This document shows positions 1-7,958 of a stretch of DNA of 64,000 nt, one piece after another. The notes under the pieces were generated by a model. It saw only the letters and a list, made by a program, of their open reading frames with translations. It was not told the DNA's origin and made no database searches. Location of the stretch: the NCBI RefSeq assembly GCF_044582145.1, contig NZ_JBDODO010000003.1; one strand, given 5' to 3'. Numbering within the stretch: position 1 is the first letter of the stretch; each line of letters starts with the position of its first letter. A program made the position numbers and the translations under genes. This stretch comes from Guyparkeria sp016278265. GTDB lineage: Bacteria > Pseudomonadota > Gammaproteobacteria > Halothiobacillales > Halothiobacillaceae.

Positions 1-1964
1 TACAGGATTGCCTCCATGCGCTCGATGTCATGCATCAACTCGGTTTCAGTAAGCTCCACATCCAAGCGGTGGGTCGGCAAGGCATGCCGCTCCATCACTT
101 CCACCAGTTGTTCAACGATGCCATCACGACGCATCTGGGCGGTCGAAAGATTTATGGCGGCACGCATGTCATGACCGGCATTATTCCAGCGCGCCAGCGC
201 AGAGACCGTCGCCTCGATCATTCGATCACTGATAGGCAGGATTAATCCTGTGTCTTCGGCGATAGGGATGAATTCGGTTGGGGAGATAAAAGAACCGTCG
301 TCCTGTGGCCAACGCATGAGGGCCTCCACGCCCACCATCTGGCCTTTATTAAGTTCCACGATCGGCTGGAACGCCACTTCTAGATCGCCATTTTCCACGG
401 CACGCCGCAGGTTTCGCTCCAGCGTCAGACGGTGACGTTCACGCGACGCCAGATCCGCTGAGAAGAATTCATACATGCCTCCGCCACGCTGCTTGGCCTC
501 GTACATGGCGCTGTCCGCGCCCGCGAGCAGGCTCGTGGGATCGGTCGCATCCGTCGGATAAAGCGCAATGCCGATACTGACCCTCAAATCGTAGGTGGAA
601 CCGCCAAGCACAAAAGATTCGTCCAGTGCATCGATTAAACGTTTGGCGACACGGCGAGCAGCCACGCGAATTGGCTCGCCATTCGACCCCTCACCTCCCA
701 CGATCACCAGGAATTCATCCCCACCCTGTCGGGCCACCAAGTCGTTATCCCGCACCGACGACTGCAGCCGCCGGGCCACTTCGATCAGAATCTTGTCCCC
801 TTGATCATGGCCCAGCACATCGTTGATCAGCTTGAAGCCGTCCAGGTCGAGGAACAACAGGGCAATCTCCCTGTCACGCCGTTCGCCCCGGCTTTCCAAC
901 AACTCACGCAACCGTTCCACCGCCGCCTTTCGATTGGCCACGCCGGTAAGATTGTCGTGATTGGCGATGTGAATCGCATGATGCTCGCTGGAAATGCGAC
1001 GTTCCTGCTCCCGCAGGGCGGAAAGACCATAGGCGAGGTTATCCCGAAGGCGAATCAGCAGCCGGCACGCATCCTCGTCAAAGGCATGCGACTGGTCAGA
1101 ATGGAGCACGAGGACCCATTCCGGCCGTTGATCGAGACGGATCGGCAGGGCAACCGCGGACCGCCCTCCTCCCTCCGACAGACCAACCGCCTCCTCTCCC
1201 TCATCAGGGCCGGGAGCCGTGTCATTGAGGACGCACATTCGGTCCTCCGTAACCGCTTCGACGGCAAGCCGGTTTCTGATGCGTTCCTCTGCCAGGAGGT
1301 CGACCCGTCTCATACCCCGAACACCAGGGCCCGCCTGGGACAGAGGCACAACCCGCGTGGGATGATCGGGTTGCACACGACCGACCCAAGCCACCCAGTA
1401 CCCCCCCTCGGAGACCAATCCCTCGCACACGCGATCGAGGAGTTCACCTTGCGTGCTGGCACGGACCAAATGTTCGTTAGCAACCGACAAGACCCGCAAG
1501 TTGCGCTCGGAACCTGCGAGTTCGGTTTCCGTGCGTCGGATCATGTCTGCCGTGGCGATGGAATAGCGGCGCAAACGCAAGAGGTTGCGCACCCTGCTCG
1601 TCAATTCAAGTTGGGAGATCGGGGTGCGAACAACGTCCTCGGCCAGTCCACCGAGGTGTCGCCCCGCGGCCGCAAATTGCTGCGGAGGAGTGGCCAACAG
1701 TAAGGGCAAGATCACATTCCCGGCGCGCTCCCGCATGATTGCCAAGGATTCGGCATGGCGCTCCAGGTAGGGCAGATCGGCAATTATCAAATCAGCCCGG
1801 AATTGAGCCAGGTCACCAACGGGCTCGACCACTGGATAATCCAGTGCCCGGGCAAGTACACGACGGTCCGCTGGGGGTATCAACAGAAGAATACGTTCCT
1901 GCCCGGACGGAGCCGCCCACTCCTGGGACGAGCGCACCTCGGGTGCGGAGACTCGGGTCGACAT
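1..1964 (-). CDS. Receiver-like/GAF/GGDEF/EAL c-di-GMP signalling protein (C-terminus beyond window)
   Basis: Probable dual diguanylate cyclase/phosphodiesterase. 654 codons are visible from ATG 1964 and the frame stays open to the left edge, so the end of the EAL domain is missing. Residues about 24-135 resemble a response-regulator receiver: an Asp-like acceptor is kept (D63 in LIIADL), but the acidic pocket near residue 30 is replaced by PPAD and the usual Lys is Arg, so it looks degenerate. A GAF-like segment follows (about 155-310). The GGDEF signature is intact at about 414-418 and the EAL signature is intact at about 547-549 (VEALMRW), so both catalytic activities are plausible. It starts 18 nt after the KaiC-like gene on the same strand, and the two are probably cotranscribed. 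An in-frame-shifted ATG at 1972 gives no sensible protein. The family is certain; the signal sensed is unknown. Confidence 0.9.
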   Translation of the reverse strand, partial: MSTRVSAPEVRSSQEWAAPSGQERILLLIPPADRRVLARALDYPVVEPVGDLAQFRADLIIADLPYLERHAESLAIMRERAGNVILPLLLATPPQQFAAAGRHLGGLAEDVVRTPISQLELTSRVRNLLRLRRYSIATADMIRRTETELAGSERNLRVLSVANEHLVRASTQGELLDRVCEGLVSEGGYWVAWVGRVQPDHPTRVVPLSQAGPGVRGMRRVDLLAEERIRNRLAVEAVTEDRMCVLNDTAPGPDEGEEAVGLSEGGGRSAVALPIRLDQRPEWVLVLHSDQSHAFDEDACRLLIRLRDNLAYGLSALREQERRISSEHHAIHIANHDNLTGVANRKAAVERLRELLESRGERRDREIALLFLDLDGFKLINDVLGHDQGDKILIEVARRLQSSVRDNDLVARQGGDEFLVIVGGEGSNGEPIRVAARRVAKRLIDALDESFVLGGSTYDLRVSIGIALYPTDATDPTSLLAGADSAMYEAKQRGGGMYEFFSADLASRERHRLTLERNLRRAVENGDLEVAFQPIVELNKGQMVGVEALMRWPQDDGSFISPTEFIPIAEDTGLILPISDRMIEATVSALARWNNAGHDMRAAINLSTAQMRRDGIVEQLVEVMERHALPTHRLDVELTETELMHDIERMEAIL

Positions 1965-1982
1965 CGACGCATATACCTTTAG

Positions 1983-3446
1983 TTAGCTATCGCTGTCGAC
2001 AGAACGTTCGACGAGCTCGGGGAAACCGCGCAGGATGCCACGCAGTTGGGTGAGCGGTTCGCCCACACGGATACCTTCCTTGGTGATCTCGAACTCCCTC
2101 AGGGTCTTCTCGAAATTCCCCGTTCGCTTTTTCAGCACGCCAATGGCCTTGTGCAACTGGCCATTGAGTTCGAGATACCGAAGCATCAGCACGGAATCCG
2201 CCAAGAAACTAATGCCCTCCTCCGAAACCTGCACAGTCTCTCCGGCGATATTCGCCACCTCGTTAATCACCAGGACGGTGACCCCCATATTGGTCAGGTA
2301 ACGACACAGGGACAATATGCGCTGCACCATATCGTCTCCCGCCACGCTGAGACGAAATCCCGACAAACTATCGATCATCACCATGCTCGCCCCGCGATTC
2401 TCAACCTCATCGCGGAGCCGCTCGGCGAACTCATCTGCCGAGTAACGCAACGGCTCGATGGTATATAGAGCAAAGCGGTTATCGGCTTCCGCCTCAGCAA
2501 AGTCAAGGCTGGTGGATTCGGCGCGGCAACGGAGCGTCTGGTCGTTTTCCTCGAAGCTATAGAGCACGCTACGTTCGCCACGCGCCGCTACCGCTCTGAG
2601 AAATTGTAGGCCGAGGGTCGTCTTGCCTACCCCGGTGGGGCCGCTGATGACAGTGACCGTCCCCTTGGTAATCCCGCCCATGAGGAGCCGGTCCAGTTCG
2701 GGCACACCGCTCTCGAGCGTCTCGCGTTGATGCCCCCGCTGATGCTCACCCGGTTCAAGACGCGGATAGCAGGTCATGCCTCGGCCGTCCAGGCGGATCG
2801 TGTGGACACCGCCGACATAGCCCGCCCCCCGGAACTTTGTCACCGAGAGCAGCCGACGCTCGCCCCGCCAGGAGAGATCAATGATCCCGTCGGCTAGGAA
2901 TTGCAATTCGTCGGCGTTCGCCGGCTCGACCACGATTTCGGCCGCCGAGAGAACGGTAGCGCCGTGCTGTGTCAAATAACGCAGCAACCCCATTACTTGC
3001 TTGCGGTACTGGAAGGCATCCGGCGCTAGGTAACTGAGGTGACTCAGGGAATCAATGAATACCCGGCGGGGACGTAAGGCCTTGAAGATTTCGCCGATGC
3101 GCTCCCCGATGGGATTGGACTCCGCCTCGGCCGGCGCCATCAGGTCATAGCTCTCCAGATCCATGGTATCGCCCTGAGCTGGCGTGAGATCCAGAAACTC
3201 GACCCCCGACAGGTCGAAGCCCTGATTTCGCGCATCGGTACGCAGCTGATCGACGTGCTCCCCCATGGTTACGAACAAGGCCGGCTCGCCGGCCTTGGCC
3301 GTCAGGAACTGCATGCCCAGCGTGGTTTTCCCCAACCCCGGGCCACCCCGAACCAGGTAAGCGCGCTCCGGTAGCAGCCCCCCCGAGACGACCCTATCCA
3401 ACCCGCTCACGCCAGTGGATATACGTCCCTCACCGGTGCCTTCCAT
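1983..3446 (-). CDS. KaiC-like double-domain RecA-fold ATPase
   Basis: 487 aa with two KaiC/RadA-type ATPase domains. Walker A motifs are GGPGLGKTT (34-42) and GPTGVGKTT (269-277); Walker B-like strands are VFIDSLS (about 129-135) and VMIDSLS (about 356-362). In CI the catalytic Glu pair of KaiC is reduced to Gly62-Glu63, whereas CII keeps Glu299-Glu300. By eye, the cyanobacterial S431/T432 autophosphorylation sites correspond to S413/F414, so at most one site is kept. KaiC proteins are hexameric ATPases; outside cyanobacteria many act with receiver-domain or kinase partners rather than as clocks. No kaiA or kaiB is visible. The start ATG has a GAGGAG Shine-Dalgarno sequence about 6 nt upstream. 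The c-di-GMP protein follows after 18 nt. Family assignment is strong; any clock function is unsupported here. Confidence 0.92.
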   Translation of the reverse strand: MEGTGEGRISTGVSGLDRVVSGGLLPERAYLVRGGPGLGKTTLGMQFLTAKAGEPALFVTMGEHVDQLRTDARNQGFDLSGVEFLDLTPAQGDTMDLESYDLMAPAEAESNPIGERIGEIFKALRPRRVFIDSLSHLSYLAPDAFQYRKQVMGLLRYLTQHGATVLSAAEIVVEPANADELQFLADGIIDLSWRGERRLLSVTKFRGAGYVGGVHTIRLDGRGMTCYPRLEPGEHQRGHQRETLESGVPELDRLLMGGITKGTVTVISGPTGVGKTTLGLQFLRAVAARGERSVLYSFEENDQTLRCRAESTSLDFAEAEADNRFALYTIEPLRYSADEFAERLRDEVENRGASMVMIDSLSGFRLSVAGDDMVQRILSLCRYLTNMGVTVLVINEVANIAGETVQVSEEGISFLADSVLMLRYLELNGQLHKAIGVLKKRTGNFEKTLREFEITKEGIRVGEPLTQLRGILRGFPELVERSVDSDS

Positions 3447-3541
3447 ACTGCTCTCCTCGTTGCAAAACCGTGGCGATCCGATCTGCCCCCCGTGTCAGTT
3501 GCAGGAAGATCCTGTGCGGACCAACAAATGCCACAAATCAA

Positions 3542-3593
3542 GGTTACCCCAACTTTCAGCGAGTTCTCTCGCCGAACGAATTCTGGGGTAACC
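3542..3593 (-). repeat. Perfect 10-bp inverted repeat enclosing a second hairpin, KaiC leader
   Basis: GGTTACCCCA at 3542-3551 is mirrored exactly by TGGGGTAACC at 3584-3593. Between them GCGAG-TTCT-CTCGC (3559-3572) forms a 5-bp stem with a 4-nt loop. The element lies about 95-150 nt upstream of the KaiC-like start. It could be an RNA leader structure, a protein-binding site or the end of a mobile element. Confidence 0.6.
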
Positions 3594-3604
3594 GGAGCAC
3601 AGAA

Positions 3605-3633
3605 GGCCCCGTGGCGCAGTCTAACAGACCACC
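3605..3633. repeat. Diverged direct repeat, copy 1
   Basis: The sequence starting GGCCCCGTGGCGCAG and ending CAGACCACC is a near copy of 3819-3843, with several substitutions and a 4-nt length difference, in the same orientation. No open frame is conserved between the copies. Function is unknown. Confidence 0.4.
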
Positions 3634-3741
3634 GACAGAGGGAGCCGGAGGCCCTAAACTCAGATAGCCGGCACCGGGAGCACAGCCATACGACACACAA
3701 TCCATCAACTGAGCCGAGTACATCGGTCGAGATCAGGTGCC

Positions 3742-3903
3742 TCAGAAACGCCCGCCAACCTGGACGCCCCCCAACGGTTTCATCTGGAGGAGCTTCAGGG
3801 GGAGTAAACGACAGAATCGGCCCGTGGCGCTAAACAGGCCACCAGCATCAATCACCTCATCCTCGTCAATGAGGCAATCACCCGGCGACTGCTCTTGGCT
3901 CAT
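3742..3903 (-). CDS. Possible 53-aa ORF, unrecognised
   Basis: The reading frame starts at ATG 3903, which overlaps in ATGA form the stop (3900-3902) of another minus-strand frame that reads out of rnhA. The first 30 residues are acidic (CLIDEDEVIDAGG) and the rest is basic and Gly-rich. There is no clear Shine-Dalgarno sequence and no family I recognise. It may be a remnant of a larger gene or not coding at all. Confidence 0.15.
   Translation of the reverse strand: MSQEQSPGDCLIDEDEVIDAGGLFSATGRFCRLLPLKLLQMKPLGGVQVGGRF
3819..3843. repeat. Diverged direct repeat, copy 2
   Basis: Same-orientation partner of 3605-3633: GGCCCGTGGCGC followed by TAAACAGGCCACC. It falls inside the possible 53-aa ORF on the minus strand. 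Confidence 0.4.
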
Positions 3904-4066
3904 GCCGTTACCACCTGGTCCGGGGCGCTAACCGGCCGCTGGATTGGCTTGGTGTCGCTGACCTGTGAGCCAACATACGCTCCGTATCGAGGATCGATCA
4001 CAGACGGCTGGCCAGGACCGTCTATGGCGATCCCGGCCGCAAGCAGCCCGATCGCCGTCTCGATCC

Positions 4067-4543
4067 TCAGTTGCCGGATGCCGCCTCGTCCATGGCCCGG
4101 TTGGCGAGCTGGTCGGCGCGCTCGTTCTCCGGGTGGCCGACGTGGCCGCGGGTCCAGTGCCAGTGGACATGATGCCGACCGGCCGCCTGCTCGAGACGTT
4201 TCCAGAGATCGGCGTTCTTGACCGGCTTGCCGGCCGCCGTGCGCCAGTTGCGCCGACGCCAGTTGTGAATCCACTCGGTGATCCCCTGGCGCACGTATTG
4301 CGAATCGGTGGTCAGATGCACCTCGCAGGGCTCCCTGAGCGCCTCGAGCGCCTCGATCGCCGCCGTCAGTTCCATGCGGTTGTTGGTGGTCTCGGTATCC
4401 GCACCCCAGAGATCGCGCTCGTGCTCGCCGAAGCGCAGCACCGCCCCCCAGCCGCCGGGGCCAGGATTGCCGCGGCAGCCGCCATCGGTCCAGACATGTA
4501 CCACCTTGCGGCTTGTCGAGGTGTCGTTCGAGGCGTGATCCAT
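4067..4543 (-). CDS. rnhA: Ribonuclease HI
   Basis: 158 aa, normal RNase HI length. It degrades the RNA strand of RNA-DNA hybrids in the cytoplasm. The four carboxylates of the active site are visible: D20 (WTDGGCRGNPGPGG), E58 (NNRMEL), D80 (TTDSQY) and D144 (NERAD); H134 in TRGHVGH matches the flexible-loop histidine. It lies 21 nt downstream of the methyltransferase gene on the same strand, the order found in many gammaproteobacteria (methyltransferase-rnhA, often with dnaQ nearby). dnaQ is not next to it here. It is probably the last gene of an aroC-MFS-methyltransferase-rnhA transcript. Confidence 0.97.
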   Translation of the reverse strand: MDHASNDTSTSRKVVHVWTDGGCRGNPGPGGWGAVLRFGEHERDLWGADTETTNNRMELTAAIEALEALREPCEVHLTTDSQYVRQGITEWIHNWRRRNWRTAAGKPVKNADLWKRLEQAAGRHHVHWHWTRGHVGHPENERADQLANRAMDEAASGN

Positions 4544-4564
4544 GATGGGTGACTTTTCTAGAGC

Positions 4565-5368
4565 TTATCGATGAACGGATGAAGACTGGCGCCGCATGCC
4601 GGCGACCTCGCCACGCACCGGCTGACCGACCAGGGAGGCAAACCGAAAGGCGGACTTGGGCCGACTGGGACGCGCCACCCGGCGGGTGGCGTCGATGACG
4701 TACAGGCCGTTGAGGAACCAGGCCCACTCCCCGCTCAACCGCCGGAACCGCTCGCCTCGCCGGTAGGCATTCTCACGGCACCACGGCGTCACACCGCCAA
4801 GCGGCTCAATCGCGTCAATGCGATAACCGAGCACGCGCAGCCAGTCGACCACCCGCCAGGTCGGGTGGTGGTAACCAAACCCCAGGGGCGCATGACAACC
4901 GGGCCAGAAGCGCGAGCGCAGGTGCAGCAGGCTCGCGGGGTTCAGGCCGACGATCAGCAACCGCCCCTCGGGGCGCAGTGTACGGTCGATCTCGCGCAGG
5001 ATCTCGTGCGGGTTGCGGCGATCCTCGAGCACGTGCAGCGCGATCACCAGATCGGCGGCCTCGCTCTCGATCGGCAGGGCATCAAGCTCGACCGGCAGCG
5101 ACTCGGCCTGACGACCGACCCGACCGCCCGTGGGGCCGGCGAGCACGCGATGATCGATGCGCAACTGCCGCTCCCAGCCGAACCGCTGTTCGAACTCCAA
5201 GCCGGATTCACCCAGCACCAGGGCGTGGTACCCGAAGGCGGTTTCTGCCCGCCGGGCGAGCATGGCCACCAGATCGGCGGCCACCAGTCGGCCGACCGGA
5301 CCGCGATACCAGTCGGCCGCGGCCACGCTGGCGGCAAGCGCACTATCCTTGGTTGGGTTCTGACTCAC
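4565..5368 (-). CDS. Class I SAM-dependent methyltransferase, YafS-like
   Basis: 267 aa, GTG start with GAGGA about 6 nt upstream. The central part reads as a Rossmann methyltransferase: an acidic post-I region, DLVIALHVLEDRRNP (motif II-like), and LRPEGRLLIVGLNP (motif III-like). The glycine-rich SAM loop is weak (LVLGESG near residue 52), as is usual in the protein encoded beside rnhA in gammaproteobacteria (YafS of E. coli). The substrate is unknown. It lies between the MFS gene (43-nt gap) and rnhA (21-nt gap), all co-directional. A catalytically altered methyltransferase is possible because motif I is degenerate. Confidence 0.8.
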   Translation of the reverse strand: MSQNPTKDSALAASVAAADWYRGPVGRLVAADLVAMLARRAETAFGYHALVLGESGLEFEQRFGWERQLRIDHRVLAGPTGGRVGRQAESLPVELDALPIESEAADLVIALHVLEDRRNPHEILREIDRTLRPEGRLLIVGLNPASLLHLRSRFWPGCHAPLGFGYHHPTWRVVDWLRVLGYRIDAIEPLGGVTPWCRENAYRRGERFRRLSGEWAWFLNGLYVIDATRRVARPSRPKSAFRFASLVGQPVRGEVAGMRRQSSSVHR

Positions 5369-5411
5369 GGCGTCCTCGTGCAGGTAAGGAGTCTCTGCAA
5401 GCAGGCATTCC

Positions 5412-6620
5412 TCAGGCGACCTCGCGCTCGCCCGGCGACCAGCGCACCACCCGCCGGGCGGCGAGCATCAGCGCAAACGCCAGCAGGCTGGCGAGCGTCA
5501 TGGCGGCGAAGGCCATATCGGGCTCCACTCTACCCCAGAGCAGCCCCGCGAGGTACAGGCCGAGCGCCGCGCCACCGCCGTAGCTGGCCGCCGACAGTAT
5601 CGCCTGGCCCCGGGCATGGGCGCGCCCCGGAAACTGGTGGTCGACCACCCAGATGCCCACCGCGTGGGTCATGCCGAAACTGGCCGCGTGCAGCAGCTGG
5701 GCGAACAGCAGCCAGCCGAGCACATCCGCCTGGTAGCCGATCAGCAACCAGCGCAGCGCCATCAGGCCGATTGCGATCAGCAATAGAACCAATGGCGCGA
5801 AGCGGTTGCGCAGCCCCGGCAGCAGGAAGAAGAGCACGATCTCGGCGACCACGCCCAGCGCCCATAGCAAGCCGATGGCCGTGGCCGAATAGCCCAGATC
5901 GGCCAGGTGGACTGAGAAAAACGCGTAGTAGACGCCGTGGGAGAGATTGATCAGGAACGAGCCGGCAAAAAAGCCCAGCATGGCGGGTTCCTTGAGCCGA
6001 TCTCGAATCGACACCGGGCGCGCGCCGGTCTCGCGCGGCACGCCCGGTTCGGGCACCCGCCACAGCACGAGCGCCAACACGACCAGCGCGATGGCCATCA
6101 GCCAGGGCACGGCGACCAGACCGATACGGTCGATCAGGGCACCCAACCCCACCGAGGCGACGATGAAACCGATCGAGCCCCAGGCGCGCAGCGCGGGATA
6201 GCGCTCGGGCGCCGGACCGGTCAGGCGCAGGGCGGCCACGTCCAGCTGCGAGAGCAGCGGCTGCCAGAAAAAACCGAAGGCCACCAGCAGCACCATCCAG
6301 CCCACCAGTCCCGCATCGATGCCGGCCAGCAGGGCGAGCCCGACGGCCAGTACGGCGCTGATCAGTGCCGCGGCGATCAGCCAGACGATCACCCGACCGC
6401 TGTGGTCGACGGCCCAGCCGAGCAGCGGGGGGGCGATGAGCTTGGCGGCCATCACCATGGCGAGCATCGCCCCGACCGTGTCGGGCGCAAACCCCTGCTC
6501 GATCAGGTAGGGGCTGAAATAGGGCAGGTAGATCCCCAGCCCCAGGAAGAAGGCGAAGTACCCGAGCCGGATCGGGTTCAGGCGTGCCACCCCACCCTGT
6601 TCTGCCGGCGTCGCGCTCAT
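5412..6620 (-). CDS. MFS transporter, HcaT-like (PPP family type)
   Basis: 402 aa, inner-membrane protein with about twelve hydrophobic segments and a cytoplasmic loop near residue 205 (ARPVSIRDRLKEP). The N-terminus (LNPIRLGYFAFFLGLGIYLP) and the following GWAVDHSGR loop resemble the MFS_1-like/HcaT group, named for a 3-phenylpropionate permease; most members have no proven substrate. Its ATG overlaps the aroC stop in an ATGA arrangement, so it is translationally coupled to aroC. Nothing nearby points to aromatic-acid catabolism, so the substrate should not be inferred from the family name. Confidence 0.85.
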   Translation of the reverse strand: MSATPAEQGGVARLNPIRLGYFAFFLGLGIYLPYFSPYLIEQGFAPDTVGAMLAMVMAAKLIAPPLLGWAVDHSGRVIVWLIAAALISAVLAVGLALLAGIDAGLVGWMVLLVAFGFFWQPLLSQLDVAALRLTGPAPERYPALRAWGSIGFIVASVGLGALIDRIGLVAVPWLMAIALVVLALVLWRVPEPGVPRETGARPVSIRDRLKEPAMLGFFAGSFLINLSHGVYYAFFSVHLADLGYSATAIGLLWALGVVAEIVLFFLLPGLRNRFAPLVLLLIAIGLMALRWLLIGYQADVLGWLLFAQLLHAASFGMTHAVGIWVVDHQFPGRAHARGQAILSAASYGGGAALGLYLAGLLWGRVEPDMAFAAMTLASLLAFALMLAARRVVRWSPGEREVA

Positions 6621-7738
6621 CGAGCGGGTGTCGAGCCGTCCCCGGCCGGGATGACCGGCGTGTCGGTGGTGAGATCACCGCATTGCCCGCGCTGGCGCAG
6701 GGCGTGATCCATCAGGGTGAGCGCCAGCATCGCCTCGGCGATCGGCGTGGCGCGGATGCCGACGCAGGGATCGTGACGACCGGTGGTGATCACCTCGGTG
6801 GCCTCGCCCTGCATGTCGACGCTGCGACCGGGCAGGCGGATGCTGGACGTGGGCTTGAGGGCCAAGTGGGCGACCACGTCCTGACCGCTGGAAATGCCCC
6901 CGAGCACGCCGCCGGCATGATTGGAGAGAAAGCCATCCGGCGTGATTTCGTCGCGAAATTCGGTGCCGCGGGCGGCCACGCAGTCGAAGCCGTCACCGAT
7001 CTCCACGCCCTTGACTGCGTTGATGCCCATCAGGGCATGGGCGATGTCGGCATCGAGACGATCGAATACCGGCTCGCCCCAGCCCGGCGGGCAGCCTTCG
7101 GCCCGCACGGTGACCTTGGCACCCACCGAGTCGCCGGAGCGGCGCAGGTCGTCCATGAAGGTCTCGAGCTCGGCCACCTGGTCGGCGCAGGGCCAGAAGA
7201 ACGGGTTCTCGCCAACCGCCTGCCCGTTGAAGCAGTCGTCATTGAGGACGATGGGACCGAGCTGGGAGAGGTGACCCCGCACGGTCACGCCGTGCATTTC
7301 GGCCAGCCACTTCTTCGCGATCGCGCCGGCAGCGACACGCATGGCGGTCTCGCGGGCCGAGGAGCGACCGCCGCCACGGTAGTCGCGGAGACCATATTTC
7401 TGCTGGTAGCTGTAGTCGGCATGCCCCGGGCGGAACTGCTCGGCGATCTTGGAGTAGTCCTTGGAGCGCTGGTCGACGTTCTCGATCAGCAGCCCGATCG
7501 GTGTGCCGGTGGTCTCGCCCTCGAACACCCCCGAAAGGATGCGCACCTGGTCGGGCTCACGCCGCTGGGTGGTGTGCCGGGAGGTGCCCGGCCGGCGTCG
7601 ATCGAGATCGGCCTGCAGGTCCTCCTCGGAGAGTTTCAGGCCCGGCGGGCAGCCATCGACGATCGCGCCGAGCGCCGCTCCGTGGGATTCGCCGAAGGTC
7701 GTGACCCGAAACAGGGTGCCGAAGGTGTTGCCTGCCAT
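6617..7738 (-). CDS. aroC: Chorismate synthase
   Basis: 373 aa. It converts 5-enolpyruvylshikimate-3-phosphate to chorismate with reduced FMN, the last shared step of aromatic biosynthesis. Signatures are visible: N-terminal GNTFGTLFRVTTFGESHG, the GGGRSSARET stretch near residue 127, and NHAGGVLGGISSG near 290. I start it at ATG 7738 because this matches the family N-terminus; the frame stays open upstream to 7939 but that extension is not family-like. It is the first gene of the block running to rnhA, with its stop overlapping the MFS start. Confidence 0.97.
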   Translation of the reverse strand: MAGNTFGTLFRVTTFGESHGAALGAIVDGCPPGLKLSEEDLQADLDRRRPGTSRHTTQRREPDQVRILSGVFEGETTGTPIGLLIENVDQRSKDYSKIAEQFRPGHADYSYQQKYGLRDYRGGGRSSARETAMRVAAGAIAKKWLAEMHGVTVRGHLSQLGPIVLNDDCFNGQAVGENPFFWPCADQVAELETFMDDLRRSGDSVGAKVTVRAEGCPPGWGEPVFDRLDADIAHALMGINAVKGVEIGDGFDCVAARGTEFRDEITPDGFLSNHAGGVLGGISSGQDVVAHLALKPTSSIRLPGRSVDMQGEATEVITTGRHDPCVGIRATPIAEAMLALTLMDHALRQRGQCGDLTTDTPVIPAGDGSTPAR

Positions 7739-7748
7739 ACGTGTTATC

Positions 7749-7776
7749 CCAAAAACTGGCCGTTCCAAAACTGGCG
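7749..7776. repeat. Two short direct repeats upstream of aroC
   Basis: CCAAAAACTGGC (7749-7760) and CCAAAACTGGCG (7765-7776) are near-identical and 16 nt apart, ending about 10 nt upstream of the aroC start. They could be a regulator site or chance. Confidence 0.3.
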
Positions 7777-7830
7777 CTCGCCGTGGCCACGACGAGCAAT
7801 TGCCTCCCGCGCGGGCGACCCCGCGGGGCA

Positions 7831-7839
7831 TGCTAAAAT
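7831..7839 (+). promoter_or_regulatory. Possible extended -10 promoter for the ligase-decarboxylase pair
   Basis: TGCTAAAAT is an extended -10 (TGn followed by TAAAAT) about 120 nt upstream of the ligase start, in the space between divergent aroC and the ligase. No good -35 is found at 16-18 nt. Confidence 0.35.
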
Positions 7840-7958
7840 GCGCGGCCCAACGCCGACGGCAGCCGCCGTCACGGCGACCTCGAGCCGGCGGACACACCTG
7901 AGCCAAAGACTGCAGAGTATACCTGCCCGATCCGGACACTTCCCAAGACTAGCCGTCC

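Larger units (their letters stand above)
3447..4066. other. 620-bp gene-poor region between rnhA and the KaiC-like gene
   Basis: I see no recognisable gene. The stretch holds a nested inverted repeat (3542-3593), two diverged copies of a roughly 27-bp sequence (3605-3633 and 3819-3843), and a 53-codon minus-strand ORF (3742-3903) whose ATG overlaps the stop of another open frame continuing out of rnhA. It supplies the leader and presumably the promoter of the KaiC-like gene. In several gammaproteobacteria dnaQ lies next to rnhA; it is not here. A decayed mobile element is possible but unproven. Confidence 0.5.

Noticed and set aside
801..1703. 300-codon open frame on plus
   Set aside because: It lies opposite the GGDEF/GAF coding frame; composition is typical of an antisense shadow in GC-rich DNA and no family is recognisable.
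3900..4727. 275-codon minus frame across rnhA
   Set aside because: It is mostly an out-of-frame reading of rnhA and the methyltransferase; only its last 54 codons lie outside and have no start of their own.
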